A program made the position numbers and the translations under genes. Positions 1 to 7,895 of a DNA stretch of 50,619 bases are shown one piece after another; within the stretch, counting starts at the first letter, position 1; every line of letters begins with the position of its first letter. The notes below the pieces were generated by a model. It had not been told where the DNA came from and searched no databases. It worked only from the letters and a program-made list of their open reading frames with translations. The stretch comes from a bacterium. GTDB lineage: Bacteria > UBP14 > UBA6098 > B30-G16. The stretch lies in the NCBI GenBank assembly GCA_021159335.1, contig JAGGRZ010000010.1, positions 1 to 50,619 of the forward strand, read 5' to 3'.

Positions 1-1157
1 AGGGCATACCCGGTAACCCAACAGTTGCTGAACATATTGAGTTCCTTACCAAGGAGCTTGAGAAACTCGATAATGTTAAGGTTTACCTTTCCACCGAGAT
101 AGAGGACATCGAGGGATATGTGGGCAACTACAAAACGACGATAAGAACCCCCGACGGAAGGGAGACACTTGAGCACGGAGTGGTTATAGTAACGACGGGA
201 GCAAAGCAATACGAGCCAAAACAGGGCGAATATGGCTGGGGGATGTCGGAAAAAGTCATAACGATGCGAGACCTCGACATGAAACTTGCCGAAGGCGAGA
301 TAAAAGTCGAAGACGGTGAAACATTCGCTTTCATTCAGTGTGTCGGTTCAAGAAACGATGAACATCCATACTGTTCACGAGTTTGCTGCACGAAAGCTGT
401 TGAGGAAGCGGTTTACATAAAGAGCAAGAATCCTAAAGCACGGGTCGTTGTGTTCTACAGAGACATTCGCACATACGGTTATGCTGAACTTATTTATAGA
501 AAAGCAAGAGAAATGGGCACACTGTTTATCCGATTTGACCCTGAGAAGCCACCTGAAGTAACGATTGGTGATGATGGCAAGCCAAAAATTAAAGCATGGG
601 ACATACTTTTGGGCGCATACTTCGAGATGCCATTCGACTGGGTAGTTCTTAACGCAGGCATAGTTCCTGACCGTGAGAACAACGAGAAGCTTTCCAAGAT
701 GCTTAAAGTTCCGCTTACCGCCGATGGTTTCTTCCTCGAGGCGCACATGAAACTACGACCCGTTGACTTCGCCACCGACGGCGTGTTCCTTGCCGGTCTT
801 GCTCATTCCCCGAAAAATGTTGAGGAATCGATAGCACAGGCTCAGGCTGCGGTATCGAGAGCGTGCACCATACTTTCAAAAGATTATGTTGAGGCTGCCG
901 GCACTACTGCTGAGGTGAACGAATTCACCTGCGTAGGTTGCGGAACATGCGTTTCCGTTTGCGCCTACAGCGCAATAGAGCTCGTCGAAAAGAAGGTCAT
1001 GGGTAAAGTAAAGGTTGTTGCGAGCGTTAATCCTGCCCTTTGCAAAGGCTGTGGTGCGTGCGCTGCCGCGTGCAGGTCGAATTCAATAGACCTTAAAGGG
1101 TTCACAAACGATGAGGTAGTGGAAGAAGTCGAGGCTATAAGCTGGGAAGTCTTTTAG
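1..1157 (+). CDS. hdrA: HdrA-type heterodisulfide reductase subunit A, 5'-truncated
   Basis: The frame (codons from position 3) is already open at the left edge, so the N-terminus lies outside; 384 residues are visible. They match the C-terminal part of soluble HdrA flavoproteins: the cysteine-rich family block FIQCVGSRNDEHPYCSRVCC, the end of the FAD domain (GVFLAGLAHSPKNVEES), then two 4Fe-4S motifs (CVGCGTCVSVC and CKGCGACAAAC). HdrA is the cytoplasmic flavin hub that passes or bifurcates electrons between ferredoxin, NADH or H2 modules and thiol/disulfide partners. An mvhD-like gene and two further iron-sulfur genes follow on the same strand, supporting a shared complex. HdrB and HdrC are not in the window. 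A GTG at 120 is internal and not the start. The family is certain; the physiological partner is inferred. Confidence 0.93.
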   Translation, partial: GIPGNPTVAEHIEFLTKELEKLDNVKVYLSTEIEDIEGYVGNYKTTIRTPDGRETLEHGVVIVTTGAKQYEPKQGEYGWGMSEKVITMRDLDMKLAEGEIKVEDGETFAFIQCVGSRNDEHPYCSRVCCTKAVEEAVYIKSKNPKARVVVFYRDIRTYGYAELIYRKAREMGTLFIRFDPEKPPEVTIGDDGKPKIKAWDILLGAYFEMPFDWVVLNAGIVPDRENNEKLSKMLKVPLTADGFFLEAHMKLRPVDFATDGVFLAGLAHSPKNVEESIAQAQAAVSRACTILSKDYVEAAGTTAEVNEFTCVGCGTCVSVCAYSAIELVEKKVMGKVKVVASVNPALCKGCGACAAACRSNSIDLKGFTNDEVVEEVEAISWEVF

Positions 1158-1193
1158 CGTTCAAATTAAAAATAAAGCGAGCAGGTGAGCAAA

Positions 1194-2558
1194 ATGTTTC
1201 GAAAAGTGCTGTTTATATTGGTTTCAATAACGGCATTGGGTTACGCTCAATTCGGCGTGTCGCCATCAACCATTAAAGCAAAGCTTAATAGAATTACATA
1301 TGAGGAGGCGCCGTTCTATCCAGCGGTTTTCTTTAGGAGCGGTTCACAAAATATTGATGCCCGATTTAATCCTCTTCTTTCCGAGATAGCAAGAAGGCTT
1401 GCACTGAATGTCGATGTCGTGGTTGAGGTTCGGGGCTATTTTCATCCGCGTGGCGATGGTGAGGATAAAGTATCGCTTGCCATGAGAAGGGCGATAAAAG
1501 TTAAGGACGCTATTCTTAACCTCTCAAAAAACAAAAACCTTATAAAGGACCGTGTTGTAACGCAACCATCACCGGACCCGGCGAGAATGAATAGAGGCGT
1601 TGCCGGCTCAACCGACCCGAAAATTCAGGCGGAAAACCAGCTTGCTGTGATATCGACTGCCCCCATGACGAAATTCAGCGTGGACGAACTCATTAAAGAT
1701 ACCTACAAACTTGTAAAAATACTCGAATACAATCCGCTTGCGTTCGCTATAGTTCGTTCCCAGAATCCTGGAGACTGGCGGGAAATCTCGGAGAAACTTC
1801 CACCGCATGTAGTGTGGCGGGTTTTCTACTTCAGCTCGTTCGAGAGAAAAGTAACGGTTCATGGTGATTGGGTGGTTAGAAGGCCGTGGTGTAATGTGGA
1901 GCTCGGCGGGAAAATTTCTGCCGATGCGGTTAATGCGAGCACGAAGTCACAGCTTTACGGTTTTATCCGTGAAGATGGCTATCCCGTGGGAGTTTTCGCT
2001 ACGCCAACCATATCTTTTGGGGTTATCGACCCTCGGTGGAACTATTATGTGGTTGCGCTTGAGGAGTCGCCCGCCGGGAATTCTTGGGCTTGGAGCAAAC
2101 CGATAAAGTTTAAAATAAGCGGGAAGGAAGAGCGAACGGAGCGCTGGTTCGTGGTGAACTACGACCTTCCCGACATAAAACTTTCGGAAGAACCTTACGC
2201 GATAGCCAACAGGTTCGTGGTCGCGAGACGCATAATAGAACTTGTCGATGCTGGCTTTAAGCTCGATGTCACGGTTGTCGGTCATACCGATGTCCTCAAG
2301 GACGAGGAGAGGAGCCGTCAGCAGTCGCTTTACTGGGCGCAGCTTGAGATGGGAGCTATTATAGATATAGTCGCAATTTGCAAGAATATTGGGAAAATCG
2401 GGAATTGGTTTGACGAGCATGGGGTGAAAATCACCGCCAGAGGCGAGATGGGCAATAAACCCGCTACTCTTGGCGGGAAGATTTTTTGCGACAATTCCCT
2501 GCCTGAGGGGAGACTCGGTAACAGGCGGGTTGAGGTTGTTATAAAAGCGACGAGATAA
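1194..2558 (+). CDS. OmpA-like domain protein, exported
   Basis: Start ATG 1194 is preferred over GTG 1185 because AGGTGA (1183-1188) is correctly spaced from it; this gives 454 residues with a signal peptide (FRKVLFILVSITALGYA). The C-terminal ~100 residues carry the OmpA/MotB peptidoglycan-binding pattern (VVGHTDVL, then GRLGNRRVEVVI). A second OmpA-like half appears just after the signal peptide (FFRSGSQNI, VVVEVRGYF, AMRRAIKVKDAI), so the protein seems to have two such modules with a beta-rich middle. It probably sits in the periplasm or outer membrane and anchors the envelope to peptidoglycan. It lies between hdrA and mvhD, 36 bp after hdrA, although its location differs from theirs. The middle part was not recognised. 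Confidence 0.75.
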   Translation: MFRKVLFILVSITALGYAQFGVSPSTIKAKLNRITYEEAPFYPAVFFRSGSQNIDARFNPLLSEIARRLALNVDVVVEVRGYFHPRGDGEDKVSLAMRRAIKVKDAILNLSKNKNLIKDRVVTQPSPDPARMNRGVAGSTDPKIQAENQLAVISTAPMTKFSVDELIKDTYKLVKILEYNPLAFAIVRSQNPGDWREISEKLPPHVVWRVFYFSSFERKVTVHGDWVVRRPWCNVELGGKISADAVNASTKSQLYGFIREDGYPVGVFATPTISFGVIDPRWNYYVVALEESPAGNSWAWSKPIKFKISGKEERTERWFVVNYDLPDIKLSEEPYAIANRFVVARRIIELVDAGFKLDVTVVGHTDVLKDEERSRQQSLYWAQLEMGAIIDIVAICKNIGKIGNWFDEHGVKITARGEMGNKPATLGGKIFCDNSLPEGRLGNRRVEVVIKATR

Positions 2559-2571
2559 AGGAAGGTGCGTT

Positions 2572-3024
2572 ATGAACGATTTTAAGCCGAAAATATTAGC
2601 ATTTCTTTGCAATTGGTGCTCCTACGCGGGAGCTGATTTGGCTGGAGTCTCGCGAATCCAGTATCCGCCGACTATAAGGGTTATACGGGTTCCTTGTTCT
2701 GGAAGAGTTAATCCACTTTTTGCCCTGAAAGCGCTTCAGGTCGGTGCCGATGGAGTGCTCATATCAGGATGCCATCCGGGTGACTGCCATTACATTACTG
2801 GCAATTATTACGCAAGGCGCAGGTTCGCCGCTATACATGACCTGCTCGATTTCCTTGGATTTCAGATGGAAAGGATTAACTTTGCGTGGTGCTCCGCATC
2901 GGAGGGGCAAAGGTTCGCGGAAATAGTAAAAATAGTTACGGACAAAGTAAAGTCAGTCGGTAAAAACAATTTTTACATAAAGGACAATTTCATCGACGAG
3001 ATGCCATCGGCAAAAGGAGCGTAA
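2572..3024 (+). CDS. mvhD: MvhD/FlxD-like hydrogenase delta subunit, iron-sulfur
   Basis: 150 residues, the length of the MvhD family. Diagnostic motifs are ILAFLCNWCSYAGADLAG at residues 8-25, RVPCSGRV, and GADGVLISGCHPGDCHY with conserved cysteines that bind a 2Fe-2S cluster. MvhD-type subunits carry electrons between a hydrogenase or NADH-oxidising module and HdrA. ATG 2572 follows GGAAGGTG. The stop (3022-3024) is one base before the next start, so the two genes are probably translationally coupled. No hydrogenase large or small subunit is present, so the donor is unlikely to be an adjacent [NiFe] hydrogenase; an Flx-like NADH-linked or formate-linked system is possible. The family call is firm, the exact complex is inference. 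Confidence 0.9.
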   Translation: MNDFKPKILAFLCNWCSYAGADLAGVSRIQYPPTIRVIRVPCSGRVNPLFALKALQVGADGVLISGCHPGDCHYITGNYYARRRFAAIHDLLDFLGFQMERINFAWCSASEGQRFAEIVKIVTDKVKSVGKNNFYIKDNFIDEMPSAKGA

Positions 3025-3025
3025 A

Positions 3026-3985
3026 ATGAATATAGAGCAACAAATCCGCGATGAAGCAAAAAAGCTGCTCGAAAGCGGCGATGTGGAAGCTGTTATAGGT
3101 TTCACACAATCCACATTTTTGGGCTTACCCCGACCTTTTGTGGCGAGAACACCTGAAGATGCTGAAAAGCTCGTTTTCAACAGATTTTGCCGTTACAACA
3201 TTGCGGGCTATGTTAATCGTATGAAAGGCAAGAAAGTAGCCATTGTGGCGAAGGGTTGCGACAGCCGTTCTCTGGGCGTTCTCATAGCAGAAAAGCAGGT
3301 AGACAGGGCGAATTTAAGAATAATAGGCGTGCCGTGCGAAGGCATGATTTCGAGAAAAAAACTTGAGGCGAAATTTGGTAAACTCGCAGCTTTAAGAAAA
3401 ATATCGCTAAACGAGAACAAGGTTCACGCAGAAACTGTAACTGGCGAGAAGCTCTCTGCTGACATTGATGAGTTACTTCACGACTCCTGTAAGCGATGTA
3501 TGCATAGAAATCCCGTCCATTATGATGTCCTCGTTGGCGAGCCTGTTGAGGAAAACATAGATGTGAACGAGCACTTTGCTGTTGCCGTAGAAATGTATAA
3601 AAAGCCTGCTTCTGAACGCTGGAAGTTTTTCTCTGAAATGTTCCTTAAATGCATTCGCTGCTATGCTTGTCGTCAGGCGTGCCCTACATGCTATTGTGAA
3701 GAATGCTTCGTCGATTCGCGTTTCCCACACTGGTTAGATAAAGGGCAACATCCTACGGACATAATTTTCTGGCACATAGGAAGGCTTTATCATCAGGCGG
3801 GACGCTGTGTTGAATGCGGGAATTGTTCAGAGGTATGCCCAGTCGATATTGACTTTGACGCTATCCTTGCTTATCAGGCTAAGAAGGTTTGGGAGCGATA
3901 CGGTTACGATGCCGGGGTAGCGGTGGACGAGCCACCACCGCTCCAGAATTATCGCGTGGACGACCCTCAGGAGTTTTTCTTATGA
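3026..3985 (+). CDS. 4Fe-4S dicluster protein, FrhB-like N-terminus (Hdr/Flx-associated)
   Basis: 319 residues, cytoplasmic. The N-terminal half holds a block like coenzyme-F420 hydrogenase beta-family proteins (VAKGCDSRSLGVL, then IIGVPCEGM) and CKRCMHRNP. The C-terminal half binds two or more clusters: CIRCYACRQACPTCYCEEC and, 40-odd residues later, CVECGNCSEVCPVDID. This arrangement is typical of electron-transfer subunits encoded beside hdrA and mvhD in anaerobes. It starts one base after the mvhD stop and overlaps the following glycosyltransferase by 4 bases (ATGA), so it belongs to the same transcript. Substrate and redox partner cannot be read from the sequence; a role in passing electrons to HdrA is inferred from context. 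Confidence 0.82.
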   Translation: MNIEQQIRDEAKKLLESGDVEAVIGFTQSTFLGLPRPFVARTPEDAEKLVFNRFCRYNIAGYVNRMKGKKVAIVAKGCDSRSLGVLIAEKQVDRANLRIIGVPCEGMISRKKLEAKFGKLAALRKISLNENKVHAETVTGEKLSADIDELLHDSCKRCMHRNPVHYDVLVGEPVEENIDVNEHFAVAVEMYKKPASERWKFFSEMFLKCIRCYACRQACPTCYCEECFVDSRFPHWLDKGQHPTDIIFWHIGRLYHQAGRCVECGNCSEVCPVDIDFDAILAYQAKKVWERYGYDAGVAVDEPPPLQNYRVDDPQEFFL

Positions 3986-5184
3986 GTATGGGGCGAGTTG
4001 ATATCGCCGTGATTCGTCATGGCGACCCCGTCGCAGAGGTCTTTGAAAATAGTTTGCGATTCGACACAGTTTTCGGATACGAAACTCAGATAGAGTACGC
4101 TATAGGCGAGAGGAAAGCTCTTATCATAGGCAAGCGGGATAAGCGAAAAAGTGCGAAAAAGGGAAACATTTTGCTTGAGACGATACCGGTTAACATCAGT
4201 TTCGCGCCGCGCCGATGGGCAAATAAAATCTATTACGAGTATATGCTAACGCTCTATTGGCTAATGAGAACTAACCCGCGTGTGGTGGTTTCAATTGGTC
4301 ATTCATACGACCACATAGTTGCCCACATTTACTCACATATCGCTGAGGCGAGGCATATCGTTGCACTTACTGGAAATATTTTCTGGGGGAGGAGCCCGGT
4401 AAAAAGGTTCTTTCAGGGTATGATAAAGCATATTGTGAGAGACACGGGGAGAGTAACTGTATTAAGCAACGGCAAAGCACCTATTGTGGAGCTTGAAAAC
4501 GCAGGTTTGAAAACTGACCACATAATCGAATATGGTCCGTATTACCCGCCGGAGTATTTCGCGGATGTCGAACTTGAACCGATATTTTACGATGGCGATA
4601 CTTTTAAAATTCTTTTTGTCGGCAGGCTTGATGGCACAAAAGGGGAGTTCGATTTCGTCAGGGCGGCGAAGATGATTGTTGAACAGGTTGACGAAAGAGA
4701 ACTGGGGAAGAAGCTAAGATTTATTGTTATTGGCAATGGTCCCAAAAGAACGGAACTTGAAAGGTTTGTTGGGGAGCTTGAACTCGGTAACTATCTCATG
4801 GTTCTCGGTATGAAGCCAAGTTTTTCCATATATTCCTATATGAGACATGCGGATATTGTAGCCGTGCCATCGTATCTTGAGGGACTTGGCAAGGTGCTTA
4901 TTGAAGCCAAAATGGCAGGTGCGGCGACTGTGGCATATAAAACTGGCGGTCTAAGGTATTTAATAGAGGATGGAGTTGATGGCTTATTAGTTGATAAGGG
5001 TGATGTGGGTGGTCTTGCGAAAAGGATGATCGAGCTTATTGAAAACGACGAATTGAGGCAAAAAATTTCCCGAAATGCTCTCAAAACGAGGGAAAAGTAC
5101 ACTAATTTTAAGAATTCGTTTGCGTACAAGTTGAGAGAGGTTTTAGACGAGATTTTAGGAAAAGAAGGCTCAGGATTAAAGTAA
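3982..5184 (+). CDS. GT4-type glycosyltransferase
   Basis: 400 residues from ATG 3982, chosen because it overlaps the upstream stop as ATGA and has CAGGAG (3968-3973) upstream; an in-frame start at 3889 would lie deep inside the previous gene. The C-terminal half is a Rossmann-type GT-B nucleotide-sugar domain: ILFVGRLDGTKGEFDFV, then DIVAVPSYLEGLGKVLIEAK and a GG...DGVDGLLV segment, where the E of EGLGKVLIEA is the conserved GT4 glutamate. It would transfer a sugar from a nucleotide donor to a glycan or lipid acceptor at the cytoplasmic face of the membrane. It sits between two iron-sulfur genes with tight spacing, which is odd for a glycan enzyme. Donor and acceptor are unknown. Confidence 0.85.
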   Translation: MSMGRVDIAVIRHGDPVAEVFENSLRFDTVFGYETQIEYAIGERKALIIGKRDKRKSAKKGNILLETIPVNISFAPRRWANKIYYEYMLTLYWLMRTNPRVVVSIGHSYDHIVAHIYSHIAEARHIVALTGNIFWGRSPVKRFFQGMIKHIVRDTGRVTVLSNGKAPIVELENAGLKTDHIIEYGPYYPPEYFADVELEPIFYDGDTFKILFVGRLDGTKGEFDFVRAAKMIVEQVDERELGKKLRFIVIGNGPKRTELERFVGELELGNYLMVLGMKPSFSIYSYMRHADIVAVPSYLEGLGKVLIEAKMAGAATVAYKTGGLRYLIEDGVDGLLVDKGDVGGLAKRMIELIENDELRQKISRNALKTREKYTNFKNSFAYKLREVLDEILGKEGSGLK

Positions 5185-5196
5185 CGAGGTGAGATA

Positions 5197-6204
5197 ATGG
5201 CGAAAAAGATTAGCGATGAGAAACTCAAAAGCTGGCTTGGCGAACTTGCCAGCGCGGGCAAACTTTATGGTCCCGATGCGAAGAAGATGAGATGGGGCAA
5301 AGTAGATTCCGTGGAAAATCTTGGCAATGCCTTTGAGATAAAAACCTCGCCAAAAGAGGTATTTCTACCGCAGGACCAAACTATGTTCAAATACGATTTA
5401 ACGGACCCTGCTGGCACATTCGCTGAAATCGTCCCACATCCTCCCGAAGGAGCAGTACTTTGGGGTCTTAAACCGTGCGATGCTAGAGCGTTGATGTTAA
5501 TCCATAGGGTTTATAACGAGGGTAGTTACAAGGATGTTTACTTTAATTCGTTGTGGGAAGGCATGATAAAAATTGCTATTGGGTGCACCAACCCGCTTTC
5601 CACATGTTTTTGCACCTCGTTTGAGGGTGGCAATCCGTTCGGCACAGATGGTGTGGATGTCCTTGCGACTAAAATTGATGGGCAGTGGATTTTTGAACCA
5701 GTAACTGAGCGTGGGGAAAAACTCATAGCCAACTTCGACGATGCAACGGATGAGGACAATGAGACTCTTAAGCGGGTTAAACAAGCTGCTATCGAAAAAG
5801 TCGATTCCACAGTGCCAACGGTTATAGCGGAAAAACTATGGGAGAAGTTTGGGGACGAGGATTTCTGGTTTGATTTGGGGGCAACATGTCTTGGCTGCGG
5901 TATTTGCACATTCGTTTGCCCGAGTTGCTATTGCTTCGACATAAACGAGGAGCAAATAGACCGAAGGGTTCGCCGTTATCGCACCTGGGATTCCTGCCAG
6001 TTCGCACTTTTTACCCTTGAGGCATCGGGTCACAATCCACGACCCACCCAGCTTCAGCGGATACGCCAGCGAATGATGCACAAACTTTCGTTTTTTGCCA
6101 AGCGCTACGATGGAACCCAGCTTTGCGTGGGCTGCGGACGATGCATCAGCGCCTGCCCAACGAGCATAGACATAAGAGATGTCGCAAGAAGAGCGATGGC
6201 GTGA
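5197..6204 (+). CDS. AsrA/sulfhydrogenase-beta-like 4Fe-4S dicluster protein
   Basis: 335 residues, the usual length for the AsrA / sulfhydrogenase beta (FlxB-like) family. The family N-terminal block shows VLWGLKPCDARAL and then IGCTNPLSTCFC. Two ferredoxin-type cluster motifs follow: CLGCGICTFVCPSCYC and CVGCGRCISACPTSIDI. These proteins relay electrons between a flavin NAD(P)H-oxidising subunit and a partner reductase. ATG 5197 has GAGGTGA 5 bases upstream. With hdrA, mvhD and the preceding dicluster gene it resembles Hdr/Flx electron-transfer modules, but no FlxA/AsrB flavoprotein follows in this window. Sulfite reduction itself is unlikely because the catalytic AsrC is absent. The exact role is inference. 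Confidence 0.85.
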   Translation: MAKKISDEKLKSWLGELASAGKLYGPDAKKMRWGKVDSVENLGNAFEIKTSPKEVFLPQDQTMFKYDLTDPAGTFAEIVPHPPEGAVLWGLKPCDARALMLIHRVYNEGSYKDVYFNSLWEGMIKIAIGCTNPLSTCFCTSFEGGNPFGTDGVDVLATKIDGQWIFEPVTERGEKLIANFDDATDEDNETLKRVKQAAIEKVDSTVPTVIAEKLWEKFGDEDFWFDLGATCLGCGICTFVCPSCYCFDINEEQIDRRVRRYRTWDSCQFALFTLEASGHNPRPTQLQRIRQRMMHKLSFFAKRYDGTQLCVGCGRCISACPTSIDIRDVARRAMA

Positions 6205-6250
6205 GAGCCTTTTAGTTGGGCGATTTTCGCTCGAAAATTCGAATAAATGC

Positions 6251-6278
6251 CTGACAAAAAAATTTTAATCTTTATAAT
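6251..6278 (+). promoter_or_regulatory. sigma-70-type promoter of the sorting-domain gene
   Basis: CTGACA (6251-6256) and a perfect TATAAT (6273-6278) are separated by 16 bases, about 25 bases before the ribosome binding site AGGAGGG of the gene at 6309. The upstream gene stops at 6204, so this starts a new transcription unit. Confidence 0.5.
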
Positions 6279-6308
6279 TTATATAATCCAGTAAGACAGG
6301 AGGGTATT

Positions 6309-7709
6309 ATGAAGCATTTAATCTTCATTGCCTTATTATTGCTATCATCATTTCCTGTATTCGCTTCTTGGACAGATGTCATAGATTTGGACATAGCCCC
6401 ATATTTTTCAGTCGATGCAGTTTCATTGGATACGCTTATTTTTGCATATTCAAACTGCATATTCGGCAGTGACAGCGATAGTGTGGTAGTAGGTTACATT
6501 ACCTCGGGGGGATTCAGCAAAGATACAGTTCTTCTTAAAGATGTTCACCCTGCCTCAGTTATGCATCCTACTAAGATATTAGTGACGGAGGAAGGGAACA
6601 GATGGGTTTTCGTTCAAGCCAATGAATGGGAAGTTTATGCCTTTCATAATGATGGTTTAAATTGGGTGAGGATGGACCCACCTTGCCCAATGTGGACTAC
6701 TCCCGATTTGTTCGTCACTCACGAGGATGAGATTTGGATATTTTTATTCATTGGCTTCGGACTCTTGCATAGTTTGGATGCGGAAACGAATTATGTTTAT
6801 TACTCCCCGGGCGGATGGAGTGCAGGTTCTATAGCTCCTCTGAGCGGATATGTAACTGTTGACCCACTTTTTAGCAGGGTATTTGACGACTCGGTTGTAT
6901 TCTGGTTCAGCACTGGAGACATTCCTGCCACAAGTGTTTTGAAAACAGTCTTGAATAGGTCAACGGGCAACTGGTCACCAGTAGAATCAAAGATTTACTA
7001 TATACCATCGATCGGCAGGGGTATAGGAAATTTCGTATTCGATGGCAGATGTTATTATTATCAAGCCATAGATCCAATGTACATGTTGATTTGCCAGTCT
7101 TGCTCATCTGTGGTCGGTTTCAGGATTGATACATTATTCGCACACCATCCTGATGATAGAAATTTCCCCAAGATATTTTTCGCTTTTGATGATTCGTTAG
7201 GACTTTGGGCATTTTGGGAGCGTTATGATATGGTTACGCTCGATAGTTGCTTCTTATACATTATGAAGAAGGAAACTAACTGGGTCGTCCTTGATTCGAT
7301 CAAGGTGTTACCATTGATAGAGGATTTAAAACCAGCTTTTTATGGCAACGAATTAGTGGGTATAGTGTGGAGAAGAACTCACGATTACGGATGCCATGTC
7401 AGACTTAAGATGAGAGCCAGCGTGAATGAACAACCGGTAAGCAAACCATTAGTAGATTTTGATGTTTTCCCTAATCCCTGCGTTAATACTGTGAAACTGA
7501 GGTTTAACAAAGATAATTTGCTAAATGTAAAGACCATAAGTTACGAAATATACGATATTAAAGGTCGTTTAGTGAAAAAATCGACCATGCCAGCAGGCAC
7601 CCCCCAAATAGACCTCTCGTCAGAAAAAGAAGGGATTTACTTTCTAAGACTGGATTTTGGAGGGCATATCGTAACTAAAAGGATTGTTAAAATCGGAGAC
7701 CGAACGTAG
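6309..7709 (+). CDS. secreted protein with C-terminal type IX-style sorting domain
   Basis: 466 residues with a clear signal peptide (MKHLIFIALLLLSSFPVFA). The last ~80 residues form a Por/T9SS type-A sorting domain: it opens with DVFPNPCVNTVKLRF, passes through SYEIYDIKGRLVKK and ends with GIYFLRLDFGG and TKRIVKIGD. Such domains direct cargo through the type IX system of FCB-group bacteria, after which they are usually removed. The ~370-residue body is rich in Trp, Tyr and Asp and looks beta-structured, possibly propeller-like, but no catalytic motif was recognised. AGGAGGG precedes ATG 6309. The gene stands alone with its own promoter. None of the type IX machinery is in the window. Confidence 0.8.
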   Translation: MKHLIFIALLLLSSFPVFASWTDVIDLDIAPYFSVDAVSLDTLIFAYSNCIFGSDSDSVVVGYITSGGFSKDTVLLKDVHPASVMHPTKILVTEEGNRWVFVQANEWEVYAFHNDGLNWVRMDPPCPMWTTPDLFVTHEDEIWIFLFIGFGLLHSLDAETNYVYYSPGGWSAGSIAPLSGYVTVDPLFSRVFDDSVVFWFSTGDIPATSVLKTVLNRSTGNWSPVESKIYYIPSIGRGIGNFVFDGRCYYYQAIDPMYMLICQSCSSVVGFRIDTLFAHHPDDRNFPKIFFAFDDSLGLWAFWERYDMVTLDSCFLYIMKKETNWVVLDSIKVLPLIEDLKPAFYGNELVGIVWRRTHDYGCHVRLKMRASVNEQPVSKPLVDFDVFPNPCVNTVKLRFNKDNLLNVKTISYEIYDIKGRLVKKSTMPAGTPQIDLSSEKEGIYFLRLDFGGHIVTKRIVKIGDRT

Positions 7710-7895
7710 AATCAGAAATTTTACCTAATAAACATTTGCATTATAGATAAGACTGAAATCAAACAACCAAAGATGTCCTCACCAAACGAATCATTGTAAT
7801 AGTTAATATTCTTTCATGCCCGTGAAAAAATCTTTTGTGAAAATCGATTTTATTTAGTAAACTTGTTTCTATCAGATATCAAACGGGGAGGCAAA

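Noticed and set aside
1947-2612. Minus-strand open frame of 221 codons opposite the OmpA-like gene
   Set aside because: The plus-strand gene has a signal peptide and OmpA motif; the antisense frame has no recognisable content.
7710-7895. TTGTGA...TAAACT as promoter of the tldD operon
   Set aside because: Both hexamers match the consensus at only 4 of 6 positions; too weak to list.
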